A stretch of DNA of 29,347 nucleotides from JAJCZB01 sp964350195 (GTDB lineage Bacteria > Babelota > Babeliae > Babelales > Vermiphilaceae). The position numbers were made by a program, and so were the translations under genes. Below the pieces are notes generated by a model. That model was not told the origin of the DNA, did no database searches, and worked only from the letters and a program-made list of their open reading frames with translations. Positions 1-7,686 of this stretch are shown piece after piece. The first letter of the stretch is position 1. Each line of letters begins with the position of its first letter. The stretch spans positions 1-29,347 of the forward strand of contig CAYGJB010000013.1 in the NCBI GenBank assembly GCA_964350195.1, in the 5' to 3' direction.

Positions 1-45
1 TTACGTTTAGAATTAAGTGATGTGAGAACTGTTTTAATTTCCTGA
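1..45 (+). CDS. Possible C-terminal tail of an upstream gene (partial)
   Basis: Frame 1 is open from the window edge for 14 codons and ends with TGA at 43-45, reading LRLELSDVRTVLIS. The other two forward frames close within 20 bases. A strong forward terminator lies 100 bases downstream at 144-173, which fits the end of a plus-strand gene. The piece is too short to identify, and the open frame could be chance. Confidence 0.3.
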   Translation, partial: LRLELSDVRTVLIS

Positions 46-143
46 TTCAACTAGAAAAAGCACCTCAAGGACAAAAAAGAAGAAGAACAGAATAAGCATC
101 TTTATAGTAAATCCAGCCTTATTCAGTAGACATGTTTTAATAC

Positions 144-173
144 GATCCCCGCTTTCGCGGGGATCTCTTTTTT
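144..173 (+). terminator. Intrinsic terminator of an upstream plus-strand gene
   Basis: A perfect 9-bp stem (GATCCCCGC / GCGGGGATC, 144-152 and 157-165) with a 4-base loop is followed by a T-rich tail at 168-173. There is no matching A-run on the left side, so it should act on plus-strand transcripts entering from outside the window. Confidence 0.85.
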
Positions 174-343
174 CCCTTCTTTCTCTCGTTGAGATATAAA
201 AAAAATGCTAAAATAAGCAAAGTATCACCTAAAGCTCAACTAAGATATTACATTGCCGCACCATATGCTTTATTATAAAGGAAGATAGAAGATTTTAATT
301 TTATAAAATCGAGGCTAAAGCTGCGCCTTCAAAAGTGGTATGT

Positions 344-739
344 ATGAAGAAAGCATCATCATTTTCACTCATTTCCCTTTTTTTCTTTTTATCCATTGCG
401 CATATCTCAGCCGCTGGATGGTCTAGCTACGTTCCTTCTAGATGCACGGCTACTCGTGCTTTGCTGCAAGCAGCTAAAGCGCTTAATGATCAAATGATCT
501 ATATGGCTGCTATGGAAGGAAGCCCTGAGGCGATTCGGCTTTTGCATGAGTATTATGCCAAAAAAAATCCCATGGAGCTCATGTGTGAAATGGGAGCATC
601 TAGCCTTTCACAATTTGCTAATGGGTTGATAAAGAAAGTTGTAACTATGAGCCCGGGAGTGTCGTCTGCCACTGAATCTATTTTAAACTCCATCGCAACA
701 AAAGCCCTTCAACGCATACCTGATCCAGGTAAAAAGTAA
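344..739 (+). CDS. Small exported protein of unknown function
   Basis: About 131 residues. I prefer the ATG at 344 over the in-frame GTG at 335, because 344 begins a textbook signal peptide: MKK, a long hydrophobic stretch rich in Ser, Leu and Phe, and a likely cleavage after an A-x-A-like site near residue 23. The mature part is mostly helical-looking, with several Cys and Met residues and a Gly-Ser-Pro rich end. No known family is recognised. No convincing Shine-Dalgarno precedes the start; GAGG at 311-314 is too far away. The gene is convergent with the small minus-strand gene at 752-973, 12 bases away. Lineage-specific exported proteins of this kind recur through the window. Confidence 0.65.
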   Translation: MKKASSFSLISLFFFLSIAHISAAGWSSYVPSRCTATRALLQAAKALNDQMIYMAAMEGSPEAIRLLHEYYAKKNPMELMCEMGASSLSQFANGLIKKVVTMSPGVSSATESILNSIATKALQRIPDPGKK

Positions 740-751
740 TTATGTCATAGG

Positions 752-973
752 CTACTCAAATAATGCCAAAAGCTCCTCTTTGCCTTCAAAGCGGGGCTCA
801 TTTTGTAGATAATCAGGCGGCGTATTTAAGCTATTGTATCGTGCTTTTTTGTATGCACCAGCCATGAACAATGCGCTAATAATACGCTCTTTGCTCTTTT
901 TAGTTACGAAACTCTGCGTGTTTATACTAAAACTCATCACGTATAATCCCCAGAGCACAAGCACCTTTTTCAT
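752..973 (-). CDS. Very small exported protein, hypothetical
   Basis: The frame is open back to 1078, but the internal ATG at 973 starts a 73-residue product with MKK, a hydrophobic core of about 15 residues and a polar mature part containing NSLNTPPDYLQNEPRFEG. The longer version would run into the dnaE start and has no signal-like N-terminus. A recognisable ribosome binding site is missing, which weakens the call. It is divergent from dnaE, and its 5' region lies where the dnaE promoter should be. No family is recognised. Confidence 0.45.
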   Translation of the reverse strand: MKKVLVLWGLYVMSFSINTQSFVTKKSKERIISALFMAGAYKKARYNSLNTPPDYLQNEPRFEGKEELLALFE

Positions 974-1058
974 TCCAGTTACTTTCACTGTTTGCTCCAC
1001 TTTTTTAGTTATATACCGTACACTATTTTGATCAATTCGATTCAAAACAAAAGAGCAT

Positions 1059-4000
1059 ATGGCAAAACACTTTACCAACCTTCATGTACACACCGATTTC
1101 TCTCTTCTTGATGGCGCCATTTCGCTTAAACGCCTCGTGCGCTACGGCAAAGAACATGATTTTAAAGCACTTGCCATTTCAGATCATGGCAATATCTTTG
1201 GTGCAGTAAAATTTTTTGAACTCTGTAGAAAAGAGAGCATTCGTCCAGTGCTTGGCATGGAAGCCTATCTCGCTGAAGATGCCACAAAAAAAAATCCTGA
1301 TAATAAGTATTATCATATCGTATTGATCGTGCAAAATAAGATTGGTTACCGCAATTTATGCAAACTCATTGCCTACTCGTTTAAAGAAGGTTTTTATTTT
1401 AAACCCCGTATCGATTATCGCATGCTCGCACAACACAGTGAAGGATTAATCGTCACTTCCGCATGTCTTGGCGGCCATATTCCCAAGCTCATTATGCATG
1501 ATAAAAAGAAAGAAGCGGATGAACGCATCGATTGGTTTTTGGAACACTTTGGCAAAGAGCGTTTCTACCTAGAGATCCAGCCAGAAGATCAAGACGAGCA
1601 AAAAATATTAAATAGCAGGCTGTATAATCTTGCGGCCGAACGAGACCTTCAGCTTGTGGCTACAGGAGATTCTCATTACGGCAGCCCAGAAGATCATGAA
1701 GCCCATGAAATTATGCTCTCAATACAAACGCATGGTCGCATCGATGATCCTAATCGCTACTCATTTGGCGATTGCCGCGTACAGCTACGAAATGCAAATG
1801 AAATGCTTTCGCTTTTTCCTGAGCACCCGCAAGCTATTTGGAACTCTGGCAAAATAGCTGACATGTGCGATTTTACCTTTGAAACGGATAAGCTTTTTTT
1901 TCCAAAATTTGAAATACCAGAAACGCATACACCAGAAACTTATTTTAAAATGATGTGCGAAAAAGGGCTTCAAGACTTAAAAGATAGGCAAGCGCTTGAT
2001 ATCACTAAGCTTGATCAGTATCGCGAACGATTAAAAATAGAAATAGACCTTATCACTCAAATGGGATTTGTAGGATATTTTTTGGTGGTAAGTGATTTCA
2101 TTCAATGGGCCTATCGCAACGGAATTCCAGTGGGACCTGGACGCGGTTCTGCGGCCGGTTCGCTCGTGGCTTGGGCGCTGCAAATTACCAACATTGACCC
2201 ACTCAAATATAATCTTCTTTTTGAACGATTTTTAAATCCAGAGCGCGTCTCGATGCCTGATATAGATATCGATTTTTGCATCGAGGGACGAGATCGAGTG
2301 ATCAACTATGTGCGTGATAAGTATGGGCACGATAAGGTATGCCATATCATCACATTCGGTACTATGCTTGCAAAAGGAGTAATCAAAGATGTAGCCCGCG
2401 CGCTGGGTTTTCCCTTTGAAGATGCCAATGCGATCACTACACTGATTCCCGATCAATTGAAAATCACGTTAGATGATGCGATTAAACAAGAACCAAGATT
2501 AAAAGATTTAATTGAAAGCAATCCAAAGGCGGCAAAGCTTTTTACAATCGCCAAAAAACTTGAAGGATTAACGCGCCATGCATCAAAGCACGCAGCAGGA
2601 ATCGTAATATCTCCCGATCCAATAGATGAAGTGTTGCCAGTGTATATTCCACCTAAAAGCAATGAACTGGTAGCACAGTATGCAATGACAGAGCTTGAGA
2701 GTATCGGTTTTTTAAAAATAGATTTTCTTGGACTTAAAAACCTAACACTCATTGATCGCGTGGTACAGGCAGTTAAAACAAATCATGGCGTATCGCTTGA
2801 TATGAATAAAATTTCGCTTGATGATGCAAAAGCATTTGCGCTTATGTGTGCGGGAGATACATCTGGTGTATTCCAGCTAGAGTCTTCTGGACTAAAAGAT
2901 GTGCTACGAAAACTGCAGCCAGAAGTCTTTGAAGATATTATCGCAGTGAACGCGCTATATCGCCCCGGGCCGCTCGGTTCTGGCATGGTAGATGATTTTA
3001 TTGAGCGTAAGCATGGGCGACAAAAAATTACCTATCTATTTGCCGAACTTGAACCAATACTTAAAGAAACGTATGGCGTAATCGTATATCAAGAGCAGGT
3101 GATGAAAATTTCATCCACTATTGCGGGATACACGCTCGGCCAAGCAGATATTTTGCGCCGCGCAATGGGTAAGAAAAAAGCTGAAGTTATGGCGGAGCAG
3201 AAAAAAATCTTTTTAGCTGGGGCCAATCAAAAAGGGTTTGATGAAGGAAAAGCAGGTGAGCTTTTTGACCTTATGGCCTATTTTGCCGGCTATGGTTTTA
3301 ACAAATCCCACTCAGCTGCTTATGCAATGATCGCCTACCAAACCGCTTTTTTAAAAGCGAACTACCCTGCTGAGTTTATGGCCTGCCTCATTTCGCTTGA
3401 AGCCACAAACGCAGACAAAATGAGCTTCTACTTGCAAGAAGCGAAGGAGATGGGGTTGGCTATCGAGCCACCAGATATAAATCGCTCTCAAATCGATTTT
3501 TCGGTGCATAGCGGGGCAATCCTTTTTGGGCTACATGGCATAAAGAGCGTTGGACTCACTGCCATTGAAACTATTATTGCAGAGCGAACTAAAAAAGGGT
3601 CGTATGGCGATCTTTATGATTTCTGCAAGCGAGTTGATTTAAGAGTTTGCAATAAGCGAGTGATAGAAAATTTAATTTGCGCCGGCGCATTTGATCTTAT
3701 GCTTGGCTCGCGAGCACAGCAGCACGCTGAGCTTGGCGCAATCATGGAGAAAGCGGTTGCCTATAAGCGTGATCGCGCAACGGGACAAATGGGACTGTTT
3801 GGCGGCGGTGCATCGTTGCAAAAGCAGGACGAGCCACATGCATTCTCTCCATGCCCAGAGTGGGGCAATAGAGAAACGCTTGAAAAAGAAAAGGAGGTAA
3901 TCGGCTTCTATTTAAGCTCTCATCCACTTGATACCTATCGCACGCAAATCAACTGGTTTAACCCCCCTTCGTTTGCCGCCACGCTTGAAGCCGCGCAAAA

Positions 4001-4505
4001 CCATCGCGGCGAATCAGAGTTTGTAGCACTCGCCTGCGGCCTTTTAAAGACCCGCAAAGATATAGTCACCAAAAAAGGCGACCGCATGGCGTTTATTCAA
4101 ATCGAAGATGGAGAAAGTACAGCGGAAGTGATTTTATTTCCAAAGACGTTTGCCCAAGTAGAAAATTGGCTTTCTGAATATCACGTCTTTCTGATCAAAG
4201 GAGCAATCGATATCACCGACCCCAAGCAACTCAAAATTAAAGCTTTTCAGATGGCTCCAATCGATCTAGCACTGCAAGAATGGCCCCAAATCCAGCATGC
4301 GATTTTGGAGCTGCCAGTTACCCTCGATCAAAAGCTCCTAGCGGCCTTCAAAGAAAGCCTCATAAAAGGCACCACTCCCTCCTCTCTTTTATTTTCAGAA
4401 CAAGGCAAAAAACTTCGACTTGCCATGAAGCAAAAGATCGCCCTAGACGGCGATACGCTTACCGAACTCTCCAAACTGGGCATTAAAGCTCGTATTGCAC
4501 TTTGA
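1059..4505 (+). CDS. dnaE: DNA polymerase III alpha subunit
   Basis: Replicative polymerase of 1148 residues, close to the E. coli DnaE length. The N-terminal PHP domain (about 5-230) keeps its metal ligands: H9-x-H11, D18, H43, E68, H86, C136, D204 and H206. E. coli DnaE has lost several of these. The polymerase core carries PDIDIDF with D401 and D403 and the third catalytic Asp in IDFLGL at D555, the same numbers as in E. coli. A QMGLF pentapeptide at 910-914 fits the internal beta-clamp binding motif. An OB fold lies at about 990-1052. It starts at the ATG at 1059 with only a weak AGAG upstream. It is monocistronic, with no clear terminator after it. The intact PHP site suggests possible 3'-5' exonuclease or related phosphoesterase activity; that part is inference. 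Confidence 0.98.
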   Translation: MAKHFTNLHVHTDFSLLDGAISLKRLVRYGKEHDFKALAISDHGNIFGAVKFFELCRKESIRPVLGMEAYLAEDATKKNPDNKYYHIVLIVQNKIGYRNLCKLIAYSFKEGFYFKPRIDYRMLAQHSEGLIVTSACLGGHIPKLIMHDKKKEADERIDWFLEHFGKERFYLEIQPEDQDEQKILNSRLYNLAAERDLQLVATGDSHYGSPEDHEAHEIMLSIQTHGRIDDPNRYSFGDCRVQLRNANEMLSLFPEHPQAIWNSGKIADMCDFTFETDKLFFPKFEIPETHTPETYFKMMCEKGLQDLKDRQALDITKLDQYRERLKIEIDLITQMGFVGYFLVVSDFIQWAYRNGIPVGPGRGSAAGSLVAWALQITNIDPLKYNLLFERFLNPERVSMPDIDIDFCIEGRDRVINYVRDKYGHDKVCHIITFGTMLAKGVIKDVARALGFPFEDANAITTLIPDQLKITLDDAIKQEPRLKDLIESNPKAAKLFTIAKKLEGLTRHASKHAAGIVISPDPIDEVLPVYIPPKSNELVAQYAMTELESIGFLKIDFLGLKNLTLIDRVVQAVKTNHGVSLDMNKISLDDAKAFALMCAGDTSGVFQLESSGLKDVLRKLQPEVFEDIIAVNALYRPGPLGSGMVDDFIERKHGRQKITYLFAELEPILKETYGVIVYQEQVMKISSTIAGYTLGQADILRRAMGKKKAEVMAEQKKIFLAGANQKGFDEGKAGELFDLMAYFAGYGFNKSHSAAYAMIAYQTAFLKANYPAEFMACLISLEATNADKMSFYLQEAKEMGLAIEPPDINRSQIDFSVHSGAILFGLHGIKSVGLTAIETIIAERTKKGSYGDLYDFCKRVDLRVCNKRVIENLICAGAFDLMLGSRAQQHAELGAIMEKAVAYKRDRATGQMGLFGGGASLQKQDEPHAFSPCPEWGNRETLEKEKEVIGFYLSSHPLDTYRTQINWFNPPSFAATLEAAQNHRGESEFVALACGLLKTRKDIVTKKGDRMAFIQIEDGESTAEVILFPKTFAQVENWLSEYHVFLIKGAIDITDPKQLKIKAFQMAPIDLALQEWPQIQHAILELPVTLDQKLLAAFKESLIKGTTPSSLLFSEQGKKLRLAMKQKIALDGDTLTELSKLGIKARIAL

Positions 4506-4521
4506 AACTTCACACATACTC

Positions 4522-4551
4522 TTGTCTTTAAGGCTCAAATCCTGCTAAAGT
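4522..4551 (+). promoter_or_regulatory. Putative promoter of the frame-split gene
   Basis: TTGTCT at 4522-4527 and TAAAGT at 4546-4551 are separated by 18 bases, about 50 bases before the TTG start at 4601. The elements fit a sigma-70-like pattern moderately well. The same TAAAGT -10 box appears before pheS. Confidence 0.35.
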
Positions 4552-4600
4552 TAAAGTAGAACATTAGAAATGAGGCGGTAGTATAAAAAAAGAGAGTAAT

Positions 4601-4846
4601 TTGAAGCGTTCTATCAAAAAAATAGTACATTTTTTCTGTTTATTTGCTTTGCTTGCGCAATCAGCGCCAACACAAGCACTCTCGCTCAATGATCTCATGA
4701 ACAACATTCCAACCCCCCCCCAGGCTCTCTGGTATGAGAAAAGAAAACGTGTCTCAATTTATAACGAATCAAGTGACTCAATTAAGTGCGAAACTCAAAT
4801 CTGTAACGCCAAGTCGCCTACAGCAAATGCTCAAGTTAATTATTGA
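4601..4846 (+). CDS. Exported protein, N-terminal part of a gene split at a poly-C run
   Basis: Starts at TTG (4601) after AGAG. The first 27 residues form a signal peptide: KRSIKK, a hydrophobic core, then an APTQA-like cleavage site. After residue 40 the frame enters the run of nine C at 4713-4721 and then reads a polar sequence, without other recognisable features, to a stop at 4844-4846. Removing one C (or adding two) would join this signal peptide to the frame used at 4734-5123, giving one coherent exported membrane protein. The tail after the C-run is therefore probably the off-phase product. The cause could be slipped-strand variation, transcriptional slippage, a real mutation or a sequencing error. 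Confidence 0.6.
   Translation: MKRSIKKIVHFFCLFALLAQSAPTQALSLNDLMNNIPTPPQALWYEKRKRVSIYNESSDSIKCETQICNAKSPTANAQVNY
4713..4721. repeat. Homopolymer run of nine C at the frame break
   Basis: C9 in an AT-rich region, placed exactly where the signal-peptide frame and the downstream membrane-protein frame diverge. Runs of this kind are known slippage sites in contingency genes of other bacteria. With eight or eleven C the two frames would be continuous. Confidence 0.85.
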
Positions 4847-5123
4847 TGATATCGCTACAACTTTCTCCTTATCAGATTCAATGATTTCGCTTAAACGGGG
4901 TAAGGCTTCAGCAAGATTAATCTTTAAAATAATTATAGTTATAGCGATTATTTGGACTCTTGCGCAAATAAAAGAAAAGGCTTTTCCACGGCAAGAGAAA
5001 ATAGATGAAGACTGGGAAGAAAATAACGGTGTTTCACCATTATTAAGACAAAAAAAACTTAATGTCTTTGAGCGTGTAAAAAATTTGATAGATACTTTGA
5101 TAGGTACCCAGAACCCTTCTTAG
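4734..5123 (+). CDS. Membrane protein, C-terminal part of the gene split at the poly-C run
   Basis: From the ATG at 4734 this frame encodes 129 residues, but no ribosome binding site precedes that ATG and the same frame is open through the C-run. It contains an amphipathic helical region (about 1-45), a hydrophobic membrane segment at about 63-80 (RLIFKIIIVIAIIW) and an acidic then basic tail. It lacks its own export signal; the one in frame upstream of the C-run would supply it. The TAG stop at 5121-5123 directly abuts the stop of the convergent gene at 5124. The family is not recognised. I read 4601-5123 as one gene. Confidence 0.6.
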   Translation: MRKENVSQFITNQVTQLSAKLKSVTPSRLQQMLKLIIDDIATTFSLSDSMISLKRGKASARLIFKIIIVIAIIWTLAQIKEKAFPRQEKIDEDWEENNGVSPLLRQKKLNVFERVKNLIDTLIGTQNPS

Positions 5124-5786
5124 CTACCTCTGCATTTCATACCAATACTCACTCGCATGTTTTGCCACCGCTTCATCAACTGTTTGCAGGCGAGAAAGCA
5201 AGCTTTCCACCGCATCTTCATCATCGATTGAAGCCCAGGCATCGATCGCTTTTTTTGCATGAGCCACTTTGGTATCCGGCAATATATCTTTTGAGGTAAC
5301 TAAATAAAACAAAACAAGCTCATGTAGCTTGCCAGCAAACCGCTCATCTCCTGCTGTCTCAAACTGCAGCACTATTTCTACCGCTTTTTTCCAATCATCC
5401 TGTTGCAAAAGAGATCGCACAAGCAACTCCACATAATGGATCACTTTCGATCTAATGTTCAGCTGCTGATACAGCTCAATCATCGTAATGCGAAATGTAC
5501 TATTTTCAGGCTCTATTGAGGCTAAATGCTCATACACCGCTGCCGCTTCGAGAAATTGTTTATGCGTGCGATACAGCTCAGCTGCCTGCCGGTACTTTTC
5601 AATCGCTTTAGGATCATTAAAAGAGCGAAGAATGTCAGCATGCAACTGAAGCGCTAATGCTGAATCATCCAGCGAATGGGAAAGTAATCGATACACGCCA
5701 AGCGCCCGTTCTTTCTCTCCCCGTGCAATACAGTCTGCTAGTTTAAACCAAGCTATGTTATAAGTATCAGAATCAACATGCTTCAT
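5124..5786 (-). CDS. TPR-like repeat protein
   Basis: About 220 residues made of helix pairs typical of tetratricopeptide repeats. Clear units include one around AIEKYRQAAELYRTHKQ and one around AAAVYEHLASIEPEN, with Ala, Tyr and Leu at the usual packing positions. No signal peptide is present, so it is probably a cytoplasmic scaffold or a partner-binding protein; the partner is unknown. I start it at the ATG at 5786 rather than 5810, because AAGGTGG stands just upstream of 5786 while 5810 has no ribosome binding site. Its stop codon touches that of the plus-strand gene ending at 5123 (TAGCTA). Confidence 0.8.
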   Translation of the reverse strand: MKHVDSDTYNIAWFKLADCIARGEKERALGVYRLLSHSLDDSALALQLHADILRSFNDPKAIEKYRQAAELYRTHKQFLEAAAVYEHLASIEPENSTFRITMIELYQQLNIRSKVIHYVELLVRSLLQQDDWKKAVEIVLQFETAGDERFAGKLHELVLFYLVTSKDILPDTKVAHAKKAIDAWASIDDEDAVESLLSRLQTVDEAVAKHASEYWYEMQR

Positions 5787-5844
5787 TGCCACCTTCCATA
5801 CGTAAATCATGGGATTATTACTACAATTTCACACAATAAAAGTT

Positions 5845-5874
5845 ACTATACCATGATAATTTTTGAGGGAACAA
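5845..5874 (-). promoter_or_regulatory. Putative promoter of the TPR-like gene
   Basis: On the minus strand TTGTTC (5874-5869) and TATAGT (5850-5845) are separated by 18 bases, about 60 bases before the start at 5786. This is a moderate sigma-70-like match. The rest of the 193-base gap (5787-5979) holds no supported gene. Confidence 0.35.
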
Positions 5875-5979
5875 TGCTTTTTATTATGAATTCATTAAAT
5901 ATTGTTTAGCGCAGAAAATCATGCGTGATTATTCTTATTTTTAACTTCAAATGCTACAGATCAAACCACTCGTCCCCTT

Positions 5980-6261
5980 TTATTCAAATCGTGCCACAAG
6001 ACCCAGTATACTTGCCCTTCTTTTTACCTTACTTGACAAAGCACCCTGAGAGGATGAAGGTAAACTTTTTACTCTTTTTATAAAGTTCGCCTCACCCTCT
6101 CTCTCTTGCTCATCGTGCCTACTTCTATTGTTAACTAGTTCATTCACAGAGAGCCTCCTTATCACCTTATGAACTGGTGATTTTTCATCTTCTTTTTCCA
6201 TGGCGCATAATTGCATCGTTAGGCACAACAAAAAAAATACATTCTCTAGAGATAGTTTCAC
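5980..6261 (-). CDS. Small exported basic protein, hypothetical
   Basis: 93 residues starting at GTG (6261), preceded by AAGGAG with a 6-base spacer, which decides the start. Residues 1-20 form a signal peptide (MKLSLENVFFLLCLTMQLCA). The rest is short, charged and Ser/Arg-rich, with Lys-Arg clusters, probably largely disordered. No family is recognised. It lies downstream of tRNA-Phe on the same strand, separated from it by the tRNA terminator. Confidence 0.7.
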   Translation of the reverse strand: MKLSLENVFFLLCLTMQLCAMEKEDEKSPVHKVIRRLSVNELVNNRSRHDEQEREGEANFIKRVKSLPSSSQGALSSKVKRRASILGLVARFE

Positions 6262-6316
6262 TAGATTCTCCTTCGTTACTTTTGCATGGTTAATTCATTT
6301 AAAAAAATATGAATTG

Positions 6317-6322
6317 ATTATA
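6317..6322 (-). promoter_or_regulatory. Possible -10 box of the small exported gene at 6261
   Basis: A perfect TATAAT on the minus strand about 55 bases before the GTG at 6261, immediately after the T-run of the tRNA-Phe terminator. A candidate -35 (TTATCT, 6345-6340) with a 17-base spacer is weak and sits inside the terminator hairpin. Confidence 0.3.
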
Positions 6323-6323
6323 T

Positions 6324-6352
6324 AAAAAAAAAGCGTCAAAGATAACGCTTTT
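6324..6352 (-). terminator. Intrinsic terminator of tRNA-Phe
   Basis: Reading the minus strand, an 8-bp stem (AAAAGCGT / ACGCTTTT, 6329-6336 and 6345-6352) with an 8-base loop is followed by an uninterrupted T-run. It lies about 45 bases beyond the tRNA 3' end. Confidence 0.75.
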
Positions 6353-6397
6353 AATGAAACGACAGTAATATGCTAAGTTTCTGCATTAATCGAAATA

Positions 6398-6472
6398 TGG
6401 TGCCGGGAGTCGGAATCGAACCAACGACGCTAAGCTCTTCAGGCTTACGCTCTACCACTGAGCTACCCCGGC
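6398..6472 (-). tRNA. tRNA-Phe (anticodon GAA), CCA encoded
   Basis: On the minus strand the molecule folds as a cloverleaf. The acceptor is GCCGGGG paired with TCCCGGC. The D arm is GCTC/GAGC. The anticodon stem is TAAGC/GCTTA with loop CTGAAGA, and the T arm is GTTGG/CCGAC with loop TTCGATT. The anticodon is GAA, for Phe. The discriminator is A at 6401 and CCA is encoded at 6400-6398. Position 37, next to the anticodon, is G rather than the A usual in bacterial tRNA-Phe. The gene has its own promoter and terminator and stands back to back with pheS. Confidence 0.95.
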
Positions 6473-6507
6473 ATATGAAATGCAGATATGTTAATTGATA
6501 TGCCTGT

Positions 6508-6536
6508 ATAGTACCGGCTAGCAGCCGCTTTGTCAA
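6508..6536 (-). promoter_or_regulatory. Promoter of tRNA-Phe
   Basis: On the minus strand a consensus TTGACA (6536-6531), a 17-base spacer and TACTAT (6513-6508), ending about 35 bases before the tRNA 5' end. It is the strongest sigma-70-type promoter seen in the window, as expected for a stable RNA gene. Confidence 0.7.
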
Positions 6537-6568
6537 CAAAAATGCCGTACTTTCAACGATTAGCTTCG

Positions 6569-6597
6569 TTGCCAATTATGACTCTGTCTGGTAAAGT
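6569..6597 (+). promoter_or_regulatory. Putative promoter of pheS-galU
   Basis: TTGCCA (6569-6574) and TAAAGT (6592-6597) are separated by 17 bases and end 34 bases before the pheS start. It is divergent from the tRNA-Phe promoter, with only about 32 bases between the two -35 boxes, so shared regulation is possible. No T-box-like leader fits in the remaining space. Confidence 0.5.
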
Positions 6598-6631
6598 GCT
6601 TTAAAAACCTCCCGAGCAAGGACATTCCGCT

Positions 6632-7663
6632 ATGAAAGAACTTGAAAAAAAGATACAGCAAATAGAAAAAGAGTGTAATGCAGAATTAAAGAAAACCCAC
6701 TCTGTTAATGCGCTCGAAGAGATCCGTGTAAAATATTTAGGTAGAAATGGCACACTTACCGAATTAATGGGATCACTAAAAAAACTTTCGCTCGAGCAAA
6801 AACGACTCATGGGCCCTCGTCTTAATGAGCTAAAAAATGCACTCAGCAAAAGCTATGAATCCCAAAAAAATAAGATCGAAAGCAAAGGGACAAGCACAGG
6901 CCCTCTTTTTGATGTTACCGCCTATAAACCACACCAGCAGCATGGTAGCATGCATATTTGCAGCCAAATTACAGAACAGCTTTCCAACATTTTTATTTCC
7001 ATGGGATATATGATCGTTGATGGCCCAGAAATGGAGACTGATTACTATAATTTTAGCACCTTAAATATTCCTTCCGATCATCCGGCTCGCGATAGCCATG
7101 ATACCTTTTGGCTCAATATTTCCGATCGGCTTTTGCGCACGCACACTTCATCCGTGCAGGCGCATACAATGGAAAACAATAATCCCCCGCTCGCTATCTT
7201 TGCCCCCGGACGAGTCTATCGCAACGAAGCCCTGGATGCTTCGCACGAATTTATGTTTTCACAGGCAGAAGGTTTATTTATCGATAAAAATGTCTCTATG
7301 GCCCACTTGCTCGCAACAGCTAAAACATTTCTTCGTAACTTTTTTGGCAAAAACGATCTAGAGATTCGGGTGCGCCCCGGCTATTTTCCCTTTGTAGAAC
7401 CAGGCATTGAGATTGATGGCAGCTGCCCATTTTGCGCTGATGGTTGCTCGATTTGCAAGCACACCACATGGATTGAACTTCTTGGTGCTGGGCTTGTGCA
7501 TCCCAATGTTCTGCGTGCTAATGGCATAAATCCTGATGAATATAGTGGGTTTGCATTTGGTTTTGGCATTGAACGACTCATCATGATCAAATATGGCATC
7601 ACCGATATACGCTTATTTCACAGCGCCAACATTTCATTTCTCGATCAATTTGCGTCTGTTTGA
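6632..7663 (+). CDS. pheS: Phenylalanyl-tRNA synthetase alpha subunit
   Basis: 343 residues, the usual length. It charges tRNA-Phe as the catalytic subunit of the alpha2-beta2 class II enzyme in the cytoplasm. An N-terminal coiled coil (1-85) is followed by the catalytic domain. Class II motif 1 lies around HPARDSHDTFW (150-160). Motif 2 is GRVYRNEALDASHEFMFSQ (193-211) and motif 3 is GFAFGFGIERLIM (306-318). Four Cys at 265, 268, 272 and 275 form the small knuckle seen in many bacterial PheS. It starts at ATG 6632 with AAGGA about ten bases upstream. The beta-subunit gene pheT, normally next, is absent here; galU follows after 23 bases. Confidence 0.97.
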   Translation: MKELEKKIQQIEKECNAELKKTHSVNALEEIRVKYLGRNGTLTELMGSLKKLSLEQKRLMGPRLNELKNALSKSYESQKNKIESKGTSTGPLFDVTAYKPHQQHGSMHICSQITEQLSNIFISMGYMIVDGPEMETDYYNFSTLNIPSDHPARDSHDTFWLNISDRLLRTHTSSVQAHTMENNNPPLAIFAPGRVYRNEALDASHEFMFSQAEGLFIDKNVSMAHLLATAKTFLRNFFGKNDLEIRVRPGYFPFVEPGIEIDGSCPFCADGCSICKHTTWIELLGAGLVHPNVLRANGINPDEYSGFAFGFGIERLIMIKYGITDIRLFHSANISFLDQFASV

Positions 7664-7686
7664 GCATATTTGGAAAAGGATTATCC

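Noticed and set aside
265..280. Polymorphic prophage, transposon or CRISPR signatures anywhere in the window
   Set aside because: No transposase, integrase, regular spaced repeats or terminal inverted repeats with target duplications were seen.
834..1031. 65-residue plus-strand frame before dnaE
   Set aside because: It is antisense to the better-supported small exported gene and has no ribosome binding site.
5874..5909. 11-codon frame after GAGGGA
   Set aside because: Too short, and it overlaps the probable promoter of the TPR-like gene; no peptide feature supports it.
7660..7686. Earlier TTG start for galU overlapping the pheS stop
   Set aside because: AAAGGA and the family's usual N-terminus place the start at ATG 7687.
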